Source: Vitis vinifera (taxonomy: Eukaryota > Streptophyta > Magnoliopsida > Vitales > Vitaceae). From it: a stretch of DNA of 64,000 bases. The stretch covers positions 2,326,501 to 2,390,500 of the forward strand of contig NC_081823.1 of NCBI RefSeq assembly GCF_030704535.1, in the 5' to 3' direction. The translations under genes were made by a program, and so were the position numbers. Shown here in pieces: positions 23,876 through 35,400 of the stretch. A model generated the notes under the pieces. It worked only from the letters and a program-made list of their open reading frames with translations, was not told the DNA's origin and searched no databases. Within the stretch, counting starts at the first letter, position 1. Each line of letters begins with the position of its first letter.

Positions 23876-25540
23876 ATATATAGGTAATAGATGGGAATAT
23901 GACTTTGTTGGAGGGGGATATGTTCTCTTGTGACAAAACAAATTTGTATCACGAAAAAGACCTTAAGTTAGTGGGTGGTGTAGACATAAAAATGGACACA
24001 CCGTGCCAATCATTGCGTTGCTAAAGATGGGTTTGGTCCAAGGGAAAACAGGTCCACTTTTTTATGCCCGAGCATAGAAAATCCAAATTCTATTGCCCAT
24101 TTTTCGAAGAAGTTTTTCTTGATTCAAGAAAGGAATCTCCTTCTTCGCAAAAATTGTGGAAAAATATTAATGATTTATTATTCATTCTTCACTTTATGAA
24201 CAATTGCAAAAATCATCATTGTATTTTCATTAGTGTTTTATTTAATTAATTATTCTTACTTTGGCCAAGAAGCATGAGTATTTTGTAAGAATTTTTATTT
24301 TTATTTTTTTACAATTAGAATTGCTTTTATTAAAATTATTGATATGTAAATTACATATCCCACTTAAAAAAATAGTTTCAAACTCTAATATTATATGATA
24401 CGCTTGTGATATTATCCGTTTTGAGTGTAAAGGGAATTTAATGATTTTAAAATACGTTTACAAGGTTAAGAGAATAATATAGATATATTATCTCAATAAT
24501 TTTCTCAAATATCTAATGTTGGATATTACAAATACCTCATTGTGCAAACACAAATTGACGCTATGTTACATGTGATTGATGATCAAATAGACAAATTTTC
24601 ACATCAAGATCGATAATCAATTTTGATACAATTTTATAACGACCTGCTCTATATTAAGGTCGAGAATCAACTTTAATACCATCTTATAACGACTCACTTT
24701 CAATTGTGTGAATATTATATGTTTTAAGCCAAATAAGTCATCACATATGTGAAGCACGCTTATAAAATTAATAGACACTCATATGTATATAGACAATATA
24801 ACTTTATATTTTATTGGAAGTGGGATGTCACATCATAGATGTTAAAATTAATAACTATTATAATTTCATTTTCCCTTCATTTTTATGATTAAAATTATTT
24901 TAAAAATAACCATTCAAGGTTTTGTTGCTTCTTAATTTTAATTTAAAAAAAAAAAAATTGGGAGGTATTGACAATTGGGAAAAGTTGAGTGGCATATAAA
25001 TAAATTGCATTGAAGAATACATGAATGAAATATCATTATTAATTATGAATGGAACAAGAAAGATACCCCAATTCATTTATTTTGCATCAATTAAATCTCC
25101 ACATTTATTGTCACCTTTTAATGTCCCAAAATATTATCCCATATCCCCTTCATCCATACTAATATAAATTTAGTTTGTCTCAAGTCTATTTAATTATTTT
25201 TATTTTAATTATATTAAAAAATATTATTTAAAAAATTATATTAAATAATTTGTATTTAATTTTTTATATAAAGCCACCACTATCTTAGTCCATTTTAAGA
25301 ATTTTCAATTATTATTCTAAATTTTTAATCATATTAATAAATATTTTATTTTTATTTATTGTGGACAATAAACTCACCAACTTTATTAATTTTTTTTTAC
25401 TGCAATACCTAAAATTTATTATAAGAAATAATCTATTTAATTTTTTTTTTTTTACTTTTAAAAAACAAAAAAATATTTTAAAGAATAATTAACAAACATC
25501 CCTAAAATTCTACTCTTAAATGATACAACCATAGAAGGGA
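23876..25540. other. AT-rich intergenic DNA with possible transposon scraps
   Basis: No gene recognised. At 24590-24720 a short unit (about 65 bases, with ATCAATTTTGATAC/ATCAACTTTAATAC and TTATAACGAC) is repeated twice in tandem. A GGGATGTCACA motif near 24823, together with a TTGGATATTACA near 24511, recalls plant non-autonomous elements, without proof. Confidence 0.35.
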
Positions 25541-25860
25541 TCCAACGGTTAGAGTTAATCCAGGGCAGGTGATTGAACCCCATCCGTCAATTTTGCTGAC
25601 TAGGACACAACGATGATGGCAGTGATGGTTGTGGGAGCGGGTGCGCAGTGCGCACAGAGCGTAAACTATGTGTCCACGCAAGAGCAAGAGAAAGCAGAGT
25701 GGGGCTGACTCGCACTACAAAGCGCCGTAGGTGGAGGGCGGCGGATGACTCAAGGTTGTCGTCACGCGCGATCCGCCTAGCAATCTCTTGGGGTTCGAGC
25801 CCCTACTTCGGATTTTAATATCACAACAAACCAAATCAAAACAAAACAAAAACACTTTTG
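25541..25860 (+). other. Isolated GC-rich island with pol III box B-like motif (SINE candidate)
   Basis: Bases 25641-25655 form the 7-bp-arm palindrome GTGCGCA-G-TGCGCAC. GGTTCGAGCCC at 25792-25802 fits the pol III box B consensus, TAGGTGGAGGG at about 25728-25738 resembles box A, and an A-rich tail with CAAAACAAAA follows. A tRNA fold was tried: the T arm pairs, but no matching 5' acceptor strand exists, so it is not a tRNA gene. A tRNA-derived SINE is possible; no target duplication was found. Confidence 0.3.
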
Positions 25861-27276
25861 TAAAACACTTTTTGTAATTTTTGACAGCAGATTTTTTTTT
25901 CCTTTCTAATAATTTTGCCAAAAGAAAAAGGGAAAAATAAAAAGTCAACTATCCCTCTCGTTGGGAAGCCAAAGGAGGACAAAACCACATTACCACACTT
26001 GGGTTGCTTTCCGTGAGCTGAACCGGCCGGTTCAAGTAGGGTTGTTAGAAATGAAATTAAATAAATTGTATGTATATATTATTTTAAAAATATATTAAAA
26101 AGTAAAAAAATAAATAAAAGTATTTAAAGTTTTCAAATAAATATTGTTTTATAAAATATCATAAAACAAATTTTTAAAATTGTTTTTAAAAAACACTTCA
26201 TAAATATAGCCAAAATTAGAAACCCATTACATGATTCTGAAAATAAAATAATTAAAAACCCAAAGTGCAGTTGAATTAAGTTTTCCCCAACTGCTATGCC
26301 AATTCGGTACAAATATATATATATTTTTTATATTAATTGATTTTTTTTTCTTATTTAAAGAAGCAATCACATCCAGTTGAAATTGAAGGGCCCAAGAGAA
26401 GGAAGTTACCATCATGGCTGAAACAGGAGAAGAAGGTGGGGGAATTTTTTGGCTTCTTATGGTAACTACTGTTACGGAACTCTTGACAACAAGAAAAGAA
26501 AAGAAAAGAAAAGAAAAGAAAAGAAAACGAAGGAAAGAGAGGGGGGAGGTGCTGAGATGCAGATTGAGGGGATGATTTGATGTAAAGCCTGTGGCATCTC
26601 AAAATCCGAGCATGACGCGTCAAAATCTCCATGCATCAACACTTCTCTCTCTCTTTCTCTTTGATGCTGATGTCTTTGATGTGATGATGATGATGTACGA
26701 TGGATGATGGATGATGGGATGATGGGATGTTGAGTTGATACATGCATGCTCCAAACAACAACATCATTTCCTGTTTTGAAAAGCAGTAAAAACAAAAAAC
26801 AAACAAATAAAAAAACATAAAAAAGGGAGAGCGCGGGGAGTGGTGGTGGTGTGTGGTACACTGTTTCTGTTTCCAAAAAACAAATGTGTTTTCCGAACCC
26901 ATTTTGATGGCTACTTTTTCATGTAAGATCAACACCATATCAACTTCACCAACAACTCCCACCTTTTCCTCTCCCCTCTTTTTTGCTTCCGCTTTTTCCA
27001 TCAATGGACTTGTCTCTTCCATCTGTCTCCAATCAAAATAAACTATTTAAATCTATGTTTTCCAAAATGTTTTCTTACAACAAATGTTTTCGGGAGAATC
27101 ACCCTGCCTCTTTATAAAACATTTTTAAATTTTTTTAAAATATTTTTAAAATTCTATGAATGACAATTTTTTTGAAAAATATTTTTTCAAATTAAAAATG
27201 CTTTCTAAAAACATTATCAAATGAATTCTTAATTTCTCTTAATTGCAAATATTTTATTTCAGATCATAAAAGTACA

Positions 27277-27307
<31 letters not shown>

Positions 27308-28349
27308 TAAAAAGGAAAGGGTGGAGTGAAGGGAATATCATAGAATGATGCATTCTTGATAATCTTCGCCCTCTGCAGTGTGTGAAATGTGAATTTGCAG
27401 TATGCAATAATTGTACTGCACCAAAAACAAAAAAAATAAAAAAATAAACAAAAGATGCATGCTATTTTAGTGCATTGCACATGTTTTCTCAATTTTAATT
27501 TCCTTCTTATTTTATTTGTGGAATATAATATTATATTAATAATATTATATATATATATATATATATATAAAATAAAAGTGTAAAATTACATATGATTATG
27601 TAAAAAGATAACATTTAACTTAAAAAAATAAACAGTTGGAAATAAAACATAAAAATATTATCCAAATGTATTGAAAATAAAAGATTTGTTCCAAAACTGT
27701 TTTTGAAAAAAGTTTTTGTTCTTATAAAAGAAAAATAATGGTTTGATGACCAAAAAATTGTTTTATATTTTAATTTATTTTTTATTATTGTTTTAATAAA
27801 TAATTATAAAAATATATAAAATAATTTAAAATTAAAGATTAGATATAATTTTTTTTAAATATATTAAAAATATTTAAGTTTTCAAACATATTTTTGTTTT
27901 ATAAAAATTTTAAAAAAACTTTTAAAAACTGTTTTTAAAAACCATTTTTTATAATCATTTTTAAAAATAATTACAAAATATACCTTAAATAACTATTTTT
28001 AATTGATTGCAATAGAAAGAAACCCTATTGAATTTTTTTACTCATTTATTTGCCTAACATGTCACCCTAGCATTAAGAATAAATTATTTAGAATAAAGTT
28101 AAAGGGACATGAGCATTAATTAATTTGCATTTCTTATTAGGAAAGTATATTACATCAAATAATAAATTGAAATTGATCCCATATTTGATAATTAATTGGT
28201 GGAAAAAGGCACTGGTGGGTGAAAGAGATGGAAAAAAAAGCTGTGACACCTGGAAAAAGTGAGGAAACGTTTGGCACAAATGGATCACCAGGGAATCCAT
28301 AATTGAAAAAAATTAGTATTAAATACTAGTTAATTAATTCTTTGATTTA
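25861..28349. other. AT-rich intergenic DNA with MITE-like A/T-run elements
   Basis: No gene recognised. Bases 26040-26220 and 27690-27980 share TTTTCAAA, TTTTATAAAA and TTTTTAAAA(A/C) runs typical of decayed MITE ends. An (AAAAG)n microsatellite lies at about 26492-26526, GATG repeats at 26680-26730 and (AT)n tracts at 27278-27293 and 27548-27569. Minus-strand frames at 26472-27022 are low-complexity Phe/Leu/Ser products of these tracts. Confidence 0.45.
26492..26526. repeat. (AAAAG)n microsatellite
   Basis: About seven uninterrupted copies of a 5-base AAAAG unit. It produces spurious FLFFSFLF-type frames on the minus strand. Confidence 0.85.
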
Positions 28350-28499
28350 TTATTTCTGATCCCTAAGTCTCCACCAAAACCCACAAATTCCAAATTTGTC
28401 TGTGTTCAAGGCTGAAAATGGAAGAGTTGGAGTAGGAAAAGGAGGGGGTGGAGAGAGGAGAACTGCATTATTGGAAGGTTGCACTGTTGCAGAAGCCAT
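28350..28499 (-). CDS. Possible small ORF or unidentified first exon, divergent to NAC gene
   Basis: A minus-strand ATG at 28499 opens 49 codons starting MASATVQPSNNAVLLS and ending with a Trp/Arg-rich tail (GFWWRLRDQK). The start is Ser/Pro/Ala-rich, somewhat like a transit peptide. Upstream on the same strand are a possible donor (GACAAG|GTAAAT near 28680) and a possible acceptor (CCTCAAGCCAG near 28521), as if part of a spliced RNA. No family is recognised and no continuation was found. It could equally be chance in a CT/GA-rich NAC promoter. Confidence 0.15.
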   Translation of the reverse strand: MASATVQPSNNAVLLSPPPPFPTPTLPFSALNTDKFGICGFWWRLRDQK

Positions 28500-28772
28500 C
28501 AAAACCAATCCCCAATTAACCTGGCTTGAGGACAAGGAAAATGAGAACAAATGAACAAAAACCCAGAAACAGATGATGATCAGTGAATCAGAGAGACAGA
28601 GAGAGAGAGAGAGAGATGGAGAGGGGAGGAGGGTGTGAGGGAGAGGAAAAGAAAATGAGAGAAAAGGATGGTGTGGATTTACCTTGTCTCTGTCGATCCG
28701 ATTATTTAATCTTGTACTGTGCTGACACATGAGATATGAAACAGCTTTATCGATCCATGGTGAAATCAATCT

Positions 28773-28853
28773 CTCGCTCTCTCTCTCTCTCTCTCTCCCT
28801 CTCCCCCTTCCCCTCCCCCGTCCCTCTCTCTCTCTCTCTCTCTCTCTCTTCTT
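28773..28853. repeat. CT-rich microsatellite upstream of the NAC gene
   Basis: Two (CT)n runs (about 28773-28797 and 28826-28850) separated by a CCCTCTCCCCC stretch; a (GA)n run at 28600-28616 lies further upstream. CT-rich leaders are common in plant promoters and 5' UTRs, and GA/CT tracts can bind BPC proteins, so a regulatory role for the NAC gene is plausible. Confidence 0.6.
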
Positions 28854-29476
28854 TATAATTTTTTCTCTTTCTAATTTTCTATTTTCTTTCTTCTTTCTCT
28901 CATAAAACTACTTTCTGTTCCCTCCCTTTCATTTTCTTCACTGACAGAGGAATACCTGCACACTTTCTCACGCACGCACGCATACTCAAAACAGAAGCAG
29001 AGCCCACTCCTCAGACACATACATCACCCCCCCTTTCTCTCTCCCTCTCTCTGTATCTCTCTAGCTATATGGATATGATAAGGGCCGCAGCAGAGCACAG
29101 AGAGACATCAGAGAACAGAAGAGGACAGGGCAGAGAACCCAGATTTTTTTCCAGCCAGATCATACCTTATTATTTCGCCTTTCCCTCTCTGCCACACCAT
29201 TCATCAAATCCCTATGAAACCCCTTATAACACTCTTCCCCAACCCCACCATCCAGACTCTCCTCCTCCTACTACTACAACTACATTCCCCACCATCCTCT
29301 CCCTCCCCCCTCCTCCATGATCGCTGTCCCTACTTTGATTCTTTTGGCTTTTTTCTGTCTGGGTTTTCATGGAAACTTGAGAAGCAAGTGAATTTTTAGG
29401 TTGGATTTTGTTGGGAACCCTAGGAATCAGAATCACCCACCTGTTCTTGGTTTTACTTGTTTCTGGTTTTTGGATC

Positions 29477-30969
29477 ATGGATGCTTACCATCACTTTGAC
29501 AACAGTGATGCCCATTTGCCTCCTGGGTTCCGGTTCCACCCGACCGACGAAGAGCTCATCACCTACTACCTCATCAAGAAGGTCCTCGACAGCAACTTCA
29601 CCGGCCGTGCCATTGCCGAAGTGGACCTCAACAAGTGCGAGCCATGGGAGCTTCCTGGTTGGTACCACCTACCTACCCTTCTACATTTTCTCTCAAACAC
29701 CCACACAATCCATTAATTTATAGCCATTTTTTTTAACATACAAACAGAAAAAGCAAAGATGGGAGAGAAGGAGTGGTACTTCTTCAGCCTCCGCGATCGG
29801 AAGTATCCAACTGGCCTCCGAACCAACCGGGCCACAGAAGCTGGCTACTGGAAGGCCACTGGGAAAGACAGAGAGATTTACAGCTCGAAGACTTGTTCAC
29901 TTGTGGGGATGAAGAAGACACTCGTTTTCTACAGGGGGAGAGCCCCGAAGGGAGAGAAGAGCAACTGGGTCATGCATGAATATCGCCTGGAAGGCAAATT
30001 CGCCTACCATTACCTCTCCAGGAGCTCCAAGGTAGCATTGCAGTTAGCTTCACTTATGATATCTGATTAGGGTTTCTGGGTTTTGGTTATTGAATATAAT
30101 TAATGCAGCATCAGGATACGGAGCTGCTTTTTGCTCTGGGTAGTTTATCAGAAAACTTCAGACTGATGTCAAGTTTTTAGTGCTGTCATGGTCATGTTAA
30201 GACACTTTTTCTGCAAAGACATGCTTTCTAAAATATCAATATGTTGCCGTAACTTTTTGTTTTCAAACTGTTTTTAGTGTTGCATTTTTCTGAAAGCCAC
30301 CCACGTTTCAATTTCGGTCGTTTAATTATGCTACTTTTGTAGGACGAGTGGGTCATTTCCCGTGTGTTCCAGAAGAGTGGCTCCAGCGGCGGCGGAGGGG
30401 CTACCGGAGGGAAGAAGGCGCGGCTGAGTTCCACCGTTAACCTTTACCCAGAGGTGAGCTCGCCCTCGTCGGCCTCCCTCCCGCCCCTCCTCGACGTCTC
30501 TCCCTACGCTGGTACTTCCGCCGCCGCCGCCGTCAATGACCGCGAGAGTTGCTCCTACGACGGCGGCGAAAGCAGCAACAACAGCAATGCGCGTGACCAG
30601 CACGTGCCCTGGTTCTCCACAATCGCCGCAGCGGCCGCAGCCGCTGCTGCCAACTCCTTCAACGCCCACCACCAACCCCCGCCGTTCGACCTTGCTCCCC
30701 CTTCCATCATCGGTTCAATCGACCCCTCCCGCTTCCCGCGAAACGGCGCCGTTCCAGCTTTTCCCAACCTGAGGTCTCTCCAGGAAAATCTGCACTTGCC
30801 TTTCTTCTTCTCCCAGGTAGCCCCACCAATCCCCAGCTCCGGTGACCCCTCCACCGAGATGGGCATCACCAATTCGGCTGGAAACTGGCCGGCCCCAGAA
30901 AATCAAAAGATGGACAACGGCAGATTACCAATGGGAGCCACTGAGCTCGATTGCATGTGGTCATACTGA
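29477..30969 (+). CDS. NAC transcription factor, NAM/CUC1-CUC2 type
   Basis: Exons 29477-29657, 29748-30031 and 30343-30969 give 363 residues. The NAC DNA-binding domain spans about 14-165: [65 protein letters not shown] (positions 67-101), [31 protein letters not shown] and [11 protein letters not shown]. Residues such as [12 protein letters not shown] and [16 protein letters not shown] place it with petunia NAM and Arabidopsis CUC1/CUC2 rather than with ORE1 or NAC100. The C-terminal part is the variable activation region, with a nine-Ala run, Ser/Pro stretches and the clade-typical end [14 protein letters not shown] factors are nuclear and set organ boundaries and the shoot meristem. Both intron positions are those usual for the family. 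The ATG at 29477 is preferred over an in-frame ATG at 29408 because MDAYHHFD fits the clade. A miR164 site lies in exon 3. Confidence 0.95.
30599..30619 (+). promoter_or_regulatory. miR164 target site in NAC exon 3
   Basis: AGCACGTGCCCTGG then TTCTCCA over 21 bases pairs with the plant miR164 sequence as I recall it, at 19 of 21 positions. The two mismatches are at miRNA position 21 (the end, usual in NAM/CUC targets) and position 8 (G opposite G, where other targets have C or T). It encodes QHVPWFS, residues 241-247; the family normally has HVPCFS or HVSCFS. Cleavage opposite positions 10-11 would fall near 30609/30610. Confidence 0.8.
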
Positions 30970-32463
30970 TCATGGGTTTAAACTTTTCTTAACCATCAGC
31001 TATGTAGTATGTGTAGCAACCTATCTCGTTATGGTTTGTATGGAATTAACCATGTTTTTCCGCCATTATTGGCATATTAAGTAATTAAGTAAGAAGTTGA
31101 ATGGCAACTGGGTGTGACGCGGATGGTTCTGAGCCATTGATGTTGACTACTATTCTCACGAGTCGTTGTAGAGTACAGTCCATAGTCTGCAGTGGATAGC
31201 ATGGGATCCCATGAGAAGAGGGGAAGCTCAGGTGTATGAGGAAAAATGGGGTTGGTGCAGTTGGAGTAGTGGTTGCATGGGGCCTGGGCCCTAGGGCTGA
31301 GCCCTAGTAGTGAAAGGGACAAATTAGCTCGTTTGTGTGTGGGAGAGTCTTGTTTCTTTGAGTAGGGTATGTCAGGGGGGAGTAGGTGTAGGGCAAAATT
31401 CACAGGCTAATAATTACGCAACGAGTAGGATGATGAATATCATGATTTGAAAGGAAATGGAGTCTTCATAAAAAATAAAAATAAAAATAAAGTTTTTGAA
31501 AATATAATATATAAATAATATTTTTGGAGTGAATCGAAAAGCCATAGCACACAAGGGCCATAGTGGTGCAAATTTTGGACGGGAATAATAGCGAGAAGTA
31601 GAGGGAGGAAGCATGCATGCATGCATATGGGCATTTGTGACGCGAAATGTGGAATGTATGGTGAAAAAATAATAATAAATTTATCTAATATCTCCCTGAT
31701 TATATAATTAAAAAAATAATTTAATTTTTTCCCTATTTTTAATACATATAAGATAATAGAAATCACTTTTCAATAAAATAAATTATAATATTTTAATTAT
31801 TATAAATATATTTATTTTTAATATAATTTAAAAAACTTCAAATTTATTTTTTAAAAATGTTAAAAAGGGGTTAAGCAAAATGGGTTTGGGAAATCCAAAC
31901 ATCCACCTCTTCAATTAATTTGTTTATATATAAATAAATCAAAAATCAATAATATTATTTTTATCTTTGATATTATCACATTAAATAATGCATGGTGTAA
32001 AAGTATTAATATTTTAAATTTTATTAAATGAAATATGTATAATATTTAAATATGAATATATTGAAAATAAAAAGATATTTAATTTTAGCTAATTTTTAAA
32101 AATATTAATATATTTTCTCATTTTTCTCCCATTAAAATATTTAAAAAAACATTATCCTTATATTTGATGAATTGAAATTATATTTACAATTTTTAAAAAC
32201 ATATAAGTTATATTTCAAAAGCAATTATATTGTTGATATTTAATTTAAAAAAAATAAAATCTCAAACCGACCCACGACCGGATCTTTTCATAGTAGCTCC
32301 ATTAGTACGGGTCGAATCGGGCCCCACCGGAATGACCTGGTCCATTTCCAAGATGCAGCTCACAATTTCCTTCTCACCAAAACAAAGCTAAAGAGTGACA
32401 CCTGCACAAGCGTCCCTCTTCTAGTCGGTCTGAGGAAACTTCGACAGCAAGCAAAGGAAAACA
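30970..32463. other. Intergenic: NAC 3' region and PSMD5-like promoter
   Basis: No gene recognised. Bases 31640-32260 are very AT-rich. The 200 bases before 32464 turn GC-richer (CGGGCCCCACCGG near 32317-32331), consistent with a housekeeping promoter. A GCATGCATGCATGCAT run lies at 31611-31626. Confidence 0.55.
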
Positions 32464-35400
32464 ATGGAGGAGTACACCTTGGATGATCCCACCCTGCTTC
32501 TCCAAGCTGCCTCCGATTTCGGTCACCATCCCGGTATCGCAGCATTCTTCATTTTCCTTTCACTTTTTTTTTTTTAATAATAATTTTAAATTAATTTTTA
32601 ATATTTATTTATCAGGAGTTCACAGTGACGCTTCAGCGAAGGCCTTCCTGCACAGATTCCCTCTTCCAGTCATCATCAAGTAAGCGCCGTGTTTGCTTGC
32701 TCAGAAACCTCGGGGAAATTGATAGAATTTTTTAATTTTCTATATTTCATTCTCAACACAGCAGTTTGTTTACTCTTTTGATGTTCAGTTTTCTGAATAT
32801 TTTTGAAATTCCATCCAGATTTTCTGAATTCATTCAACGATCAGATTGCTGAAGAATTAGAATGTTTCATGTTTTGTTCAGTTGGTTGAGGTTTGAACAA
32901 ATTTTGAAAAATGTTTATTACTGACTTGGTTGAATTTATAAATTTTGGTTAAACTCGGAGAAGTGCTGGATTTCTTGTATTGTCTGTCGCTTTCTGAAGC
33001 CAATGTTAATGGATTTCTTAGTAAGTGTGAATTTGGATTTTAAAAATGCATCTAGGTATTCTATTGATCGGATTATAGTAATGATTTAAGTTACAAGGCA
33101 TTTAGAAACATGCTTTGAGGGTTTGGTATGGACATTATATATGAAGAACCATAGATGAAATGGGTGGGCTGCAGAAAATTTTTTTTATTCATATTCCAGT
33201 TGCATATGAATTAGATACATGTCAAAAGAGATGCTGTAGTTATTTGGGGTTACTTCAAGCTGTGTCTGGGTTTAATGTAGTGTTTGCATATGAGCAAACT
33301 TTACTTCAATAAATTTTTTAGATTGTTTCTGTAAATCAGTGGAATCTCATTGTCTACAATGTGACTGAGGCAGGTATTTTGATCATTTTGACATTTCCAT
33401 GTAAAATAGCTCATATGTAATCACTCTTAGATGCTTTCAATCTATAAGTCTCTGTTTTGTTGGGGTGGGAATGAAAACTTATGCTTCCAACACTAAAATT
33501 TACCAGGACATGATTTACTATTTATTTTATGCATAGGAAATTAAGGTTCAGTGTACTATTAAAAAAGTGTAGGAAGGTCCTTTCTGTGGAGCGATGCATT
33601 TCCTTGAATTTGAATTACAAGAAAGTAGAGTTTTCCATAGGTCCTTTGTACGGAGCAATGTGTTGCGTGGATCTAAATAACAAGAAAGTAGAGTTTTCCT
33701 TGGACAGTGCATGGGTAATCCGGTCTAGTTATATGTTAGAAACTTCAACTCCCATGAGAAACACGGTATTTTTACTTTCCTTGAACTTTTTTCTAATCAA
33801 ATGGAGCCTAAGTGGCTTTTCATTTCTTTCTTTTTCTTTTCCTATTTGTCTATTTTATTATGCTGATCCAAGTACCCATCCCCATATATCCTTTTCTTCT
33901 GTGTTCCAGTATCTTAAAATTTGAGGGTGTAAAGGATCCAACTCCTGCACCTGAATCTGAGCAACATAATTTTCTTCCTTTTTTATAAAAAATAATTTTC
34001 AGCATTCCCCTTTCCCTGGTTCTTTGTAAAATCCAAATAGAACCTAAAGAAAAACTAAAAGCATTCTAGTTCCAAGAACATATTAGGGAACAGGGAAAGT
34101 AAGTAGGGATGATGATTTGACACTCCATTGAGTGTATTTTTGTATTATTTGTGTATTCCCTTACTCAAGACATGTATGTCCTGTTATTATTTGAATAACT
34201 CATTTATTTATTTTTTTGTGTTCAAACGTTTTGTTCTTTACTAGAGTTTAAATCCTTTAGTGTAACTCAAATTTTTTCTTTTGTAATAAGAAAATATACT
34301 GTTATGTCTCTCTTATAATTTTGTATGTTTCATTACTGCATTTTTGATAGGTTCCATTAAAGTTAAGAACTCAACACTTTTGTTAATGCAGTTAATGAGT
34401 TATTGCATTGCAGATTTTCTATCTTGGTCCTGATACTAGATTTCTTTGAGAATGTTTTGAGTAAATTTATTACCCTTTCAGAGAAGTAACCTACTTCATT
34501 TCTGAAGTGAGGTTGTAAATATTTAACTGTTAATACTGCATTTTTCCTTTTTATTTATCTGATTATGTTTTGATTTTATTTTTATTATATTTATTTTTTA
34601 ATTTTAATTTTATTTTAAATTTTTAGTTCCCTATGTTAAATTTCACCTTTTTCCCCTTTTGTTTGTGTGACACAATTAAATTGTGTTGCTTTTTTATTTT
34701 AGTTCTCTATGTTAGATTTCATTTTGACATTGTTTTTGGAACTTGAAGCATCTTCACCTAGAGTAGGATGTGGTTCTGATTTTACTTCTCTTCCTTTCTA
34801 GTGTTTTACAAACCAAAGCAGATGTGCCTGGTGTGGAAAGTACTCTAGTTGCTTGTCTTGAGAGGATATTTTGCACAAAACATGGAGCCTCTCTCATTCC
34901 ACAATATATGGTATGTAAACTTTCATAGTTAAGATGATCGTGTTCCTTTTTGTAACGTGATACACTTTTTCAACAACACTGAATGTTGTGTTACAATAGA
35001 GAGTGAGAGTATTGGCATTGACTAACCTTTAACATCTTTCAATTGTCAAATACTGGTTGTCACAGAAATTATCTAGTTTTCTACATGCTTCTTCTATAGT
35101 TGATTCCATATGAGTTTATATTTGCTACTATTCATTATAGACAGTTTTTTGCAATATGATGACTGTAAACCTAGTCCTTTAGATGATCTATTTATTTGGA
35201 ACACATAACACCAACAACTCTGTCATTCAAATACATGATGTTTCATGGTGCATTTTTGTATAGTTATTATCTGTGAATCCCATCACTTCTTTTGATGTAA
35301 AGTATTTTGTAGCAAAGGGCTAAAGGGGAAACCCATGCACACAGGAAGTATATGCATATCATGCTCATAGAAATACAAGATAAAAGGTTGACAGAAACAG

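Noticed and set aside
25727-25808. Possible tRNA gene (TTGGGGTTCGAGCCCCTA looks like a T arm)
   Set aside because: No 5' acceptor strand complementary to CTTCGGA lies 60-85 bases upstream, and no D or anticodon arm could be drawn.
26472-27022. Two long overlapping minus-strand ORFs rich in Phe, Leu, Ser and His
   Set aside because: They are products of (AAAAG)n, GATG and A-rich microsatellites, overlap in different frames and show no domain.
29408-29476. In-frame upstream ATG extending the NAC protein by 23 hydrophobic residues
   Set aside because: The extension ([18 protein letters not shown]) is unlike any NAM/CUC N-terminus; MDAYHHFD at 29477 fits the clade. It may only matter as 5' UTR.
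30331-30906. Minus-strand and second-frame ORFs over NAC exon 3
   Set aside because: Shadows of the GC-rich, repeat-like NAC C-terminal coding region.
33529-33924. 131-codon ORF in PSMD5 intron 2
   Set aside because: Arises from a 64-bp tandem duplication and ends in Phe/Ser-rich low-complexity sequence; lies inside an intron of a well-supported gene.
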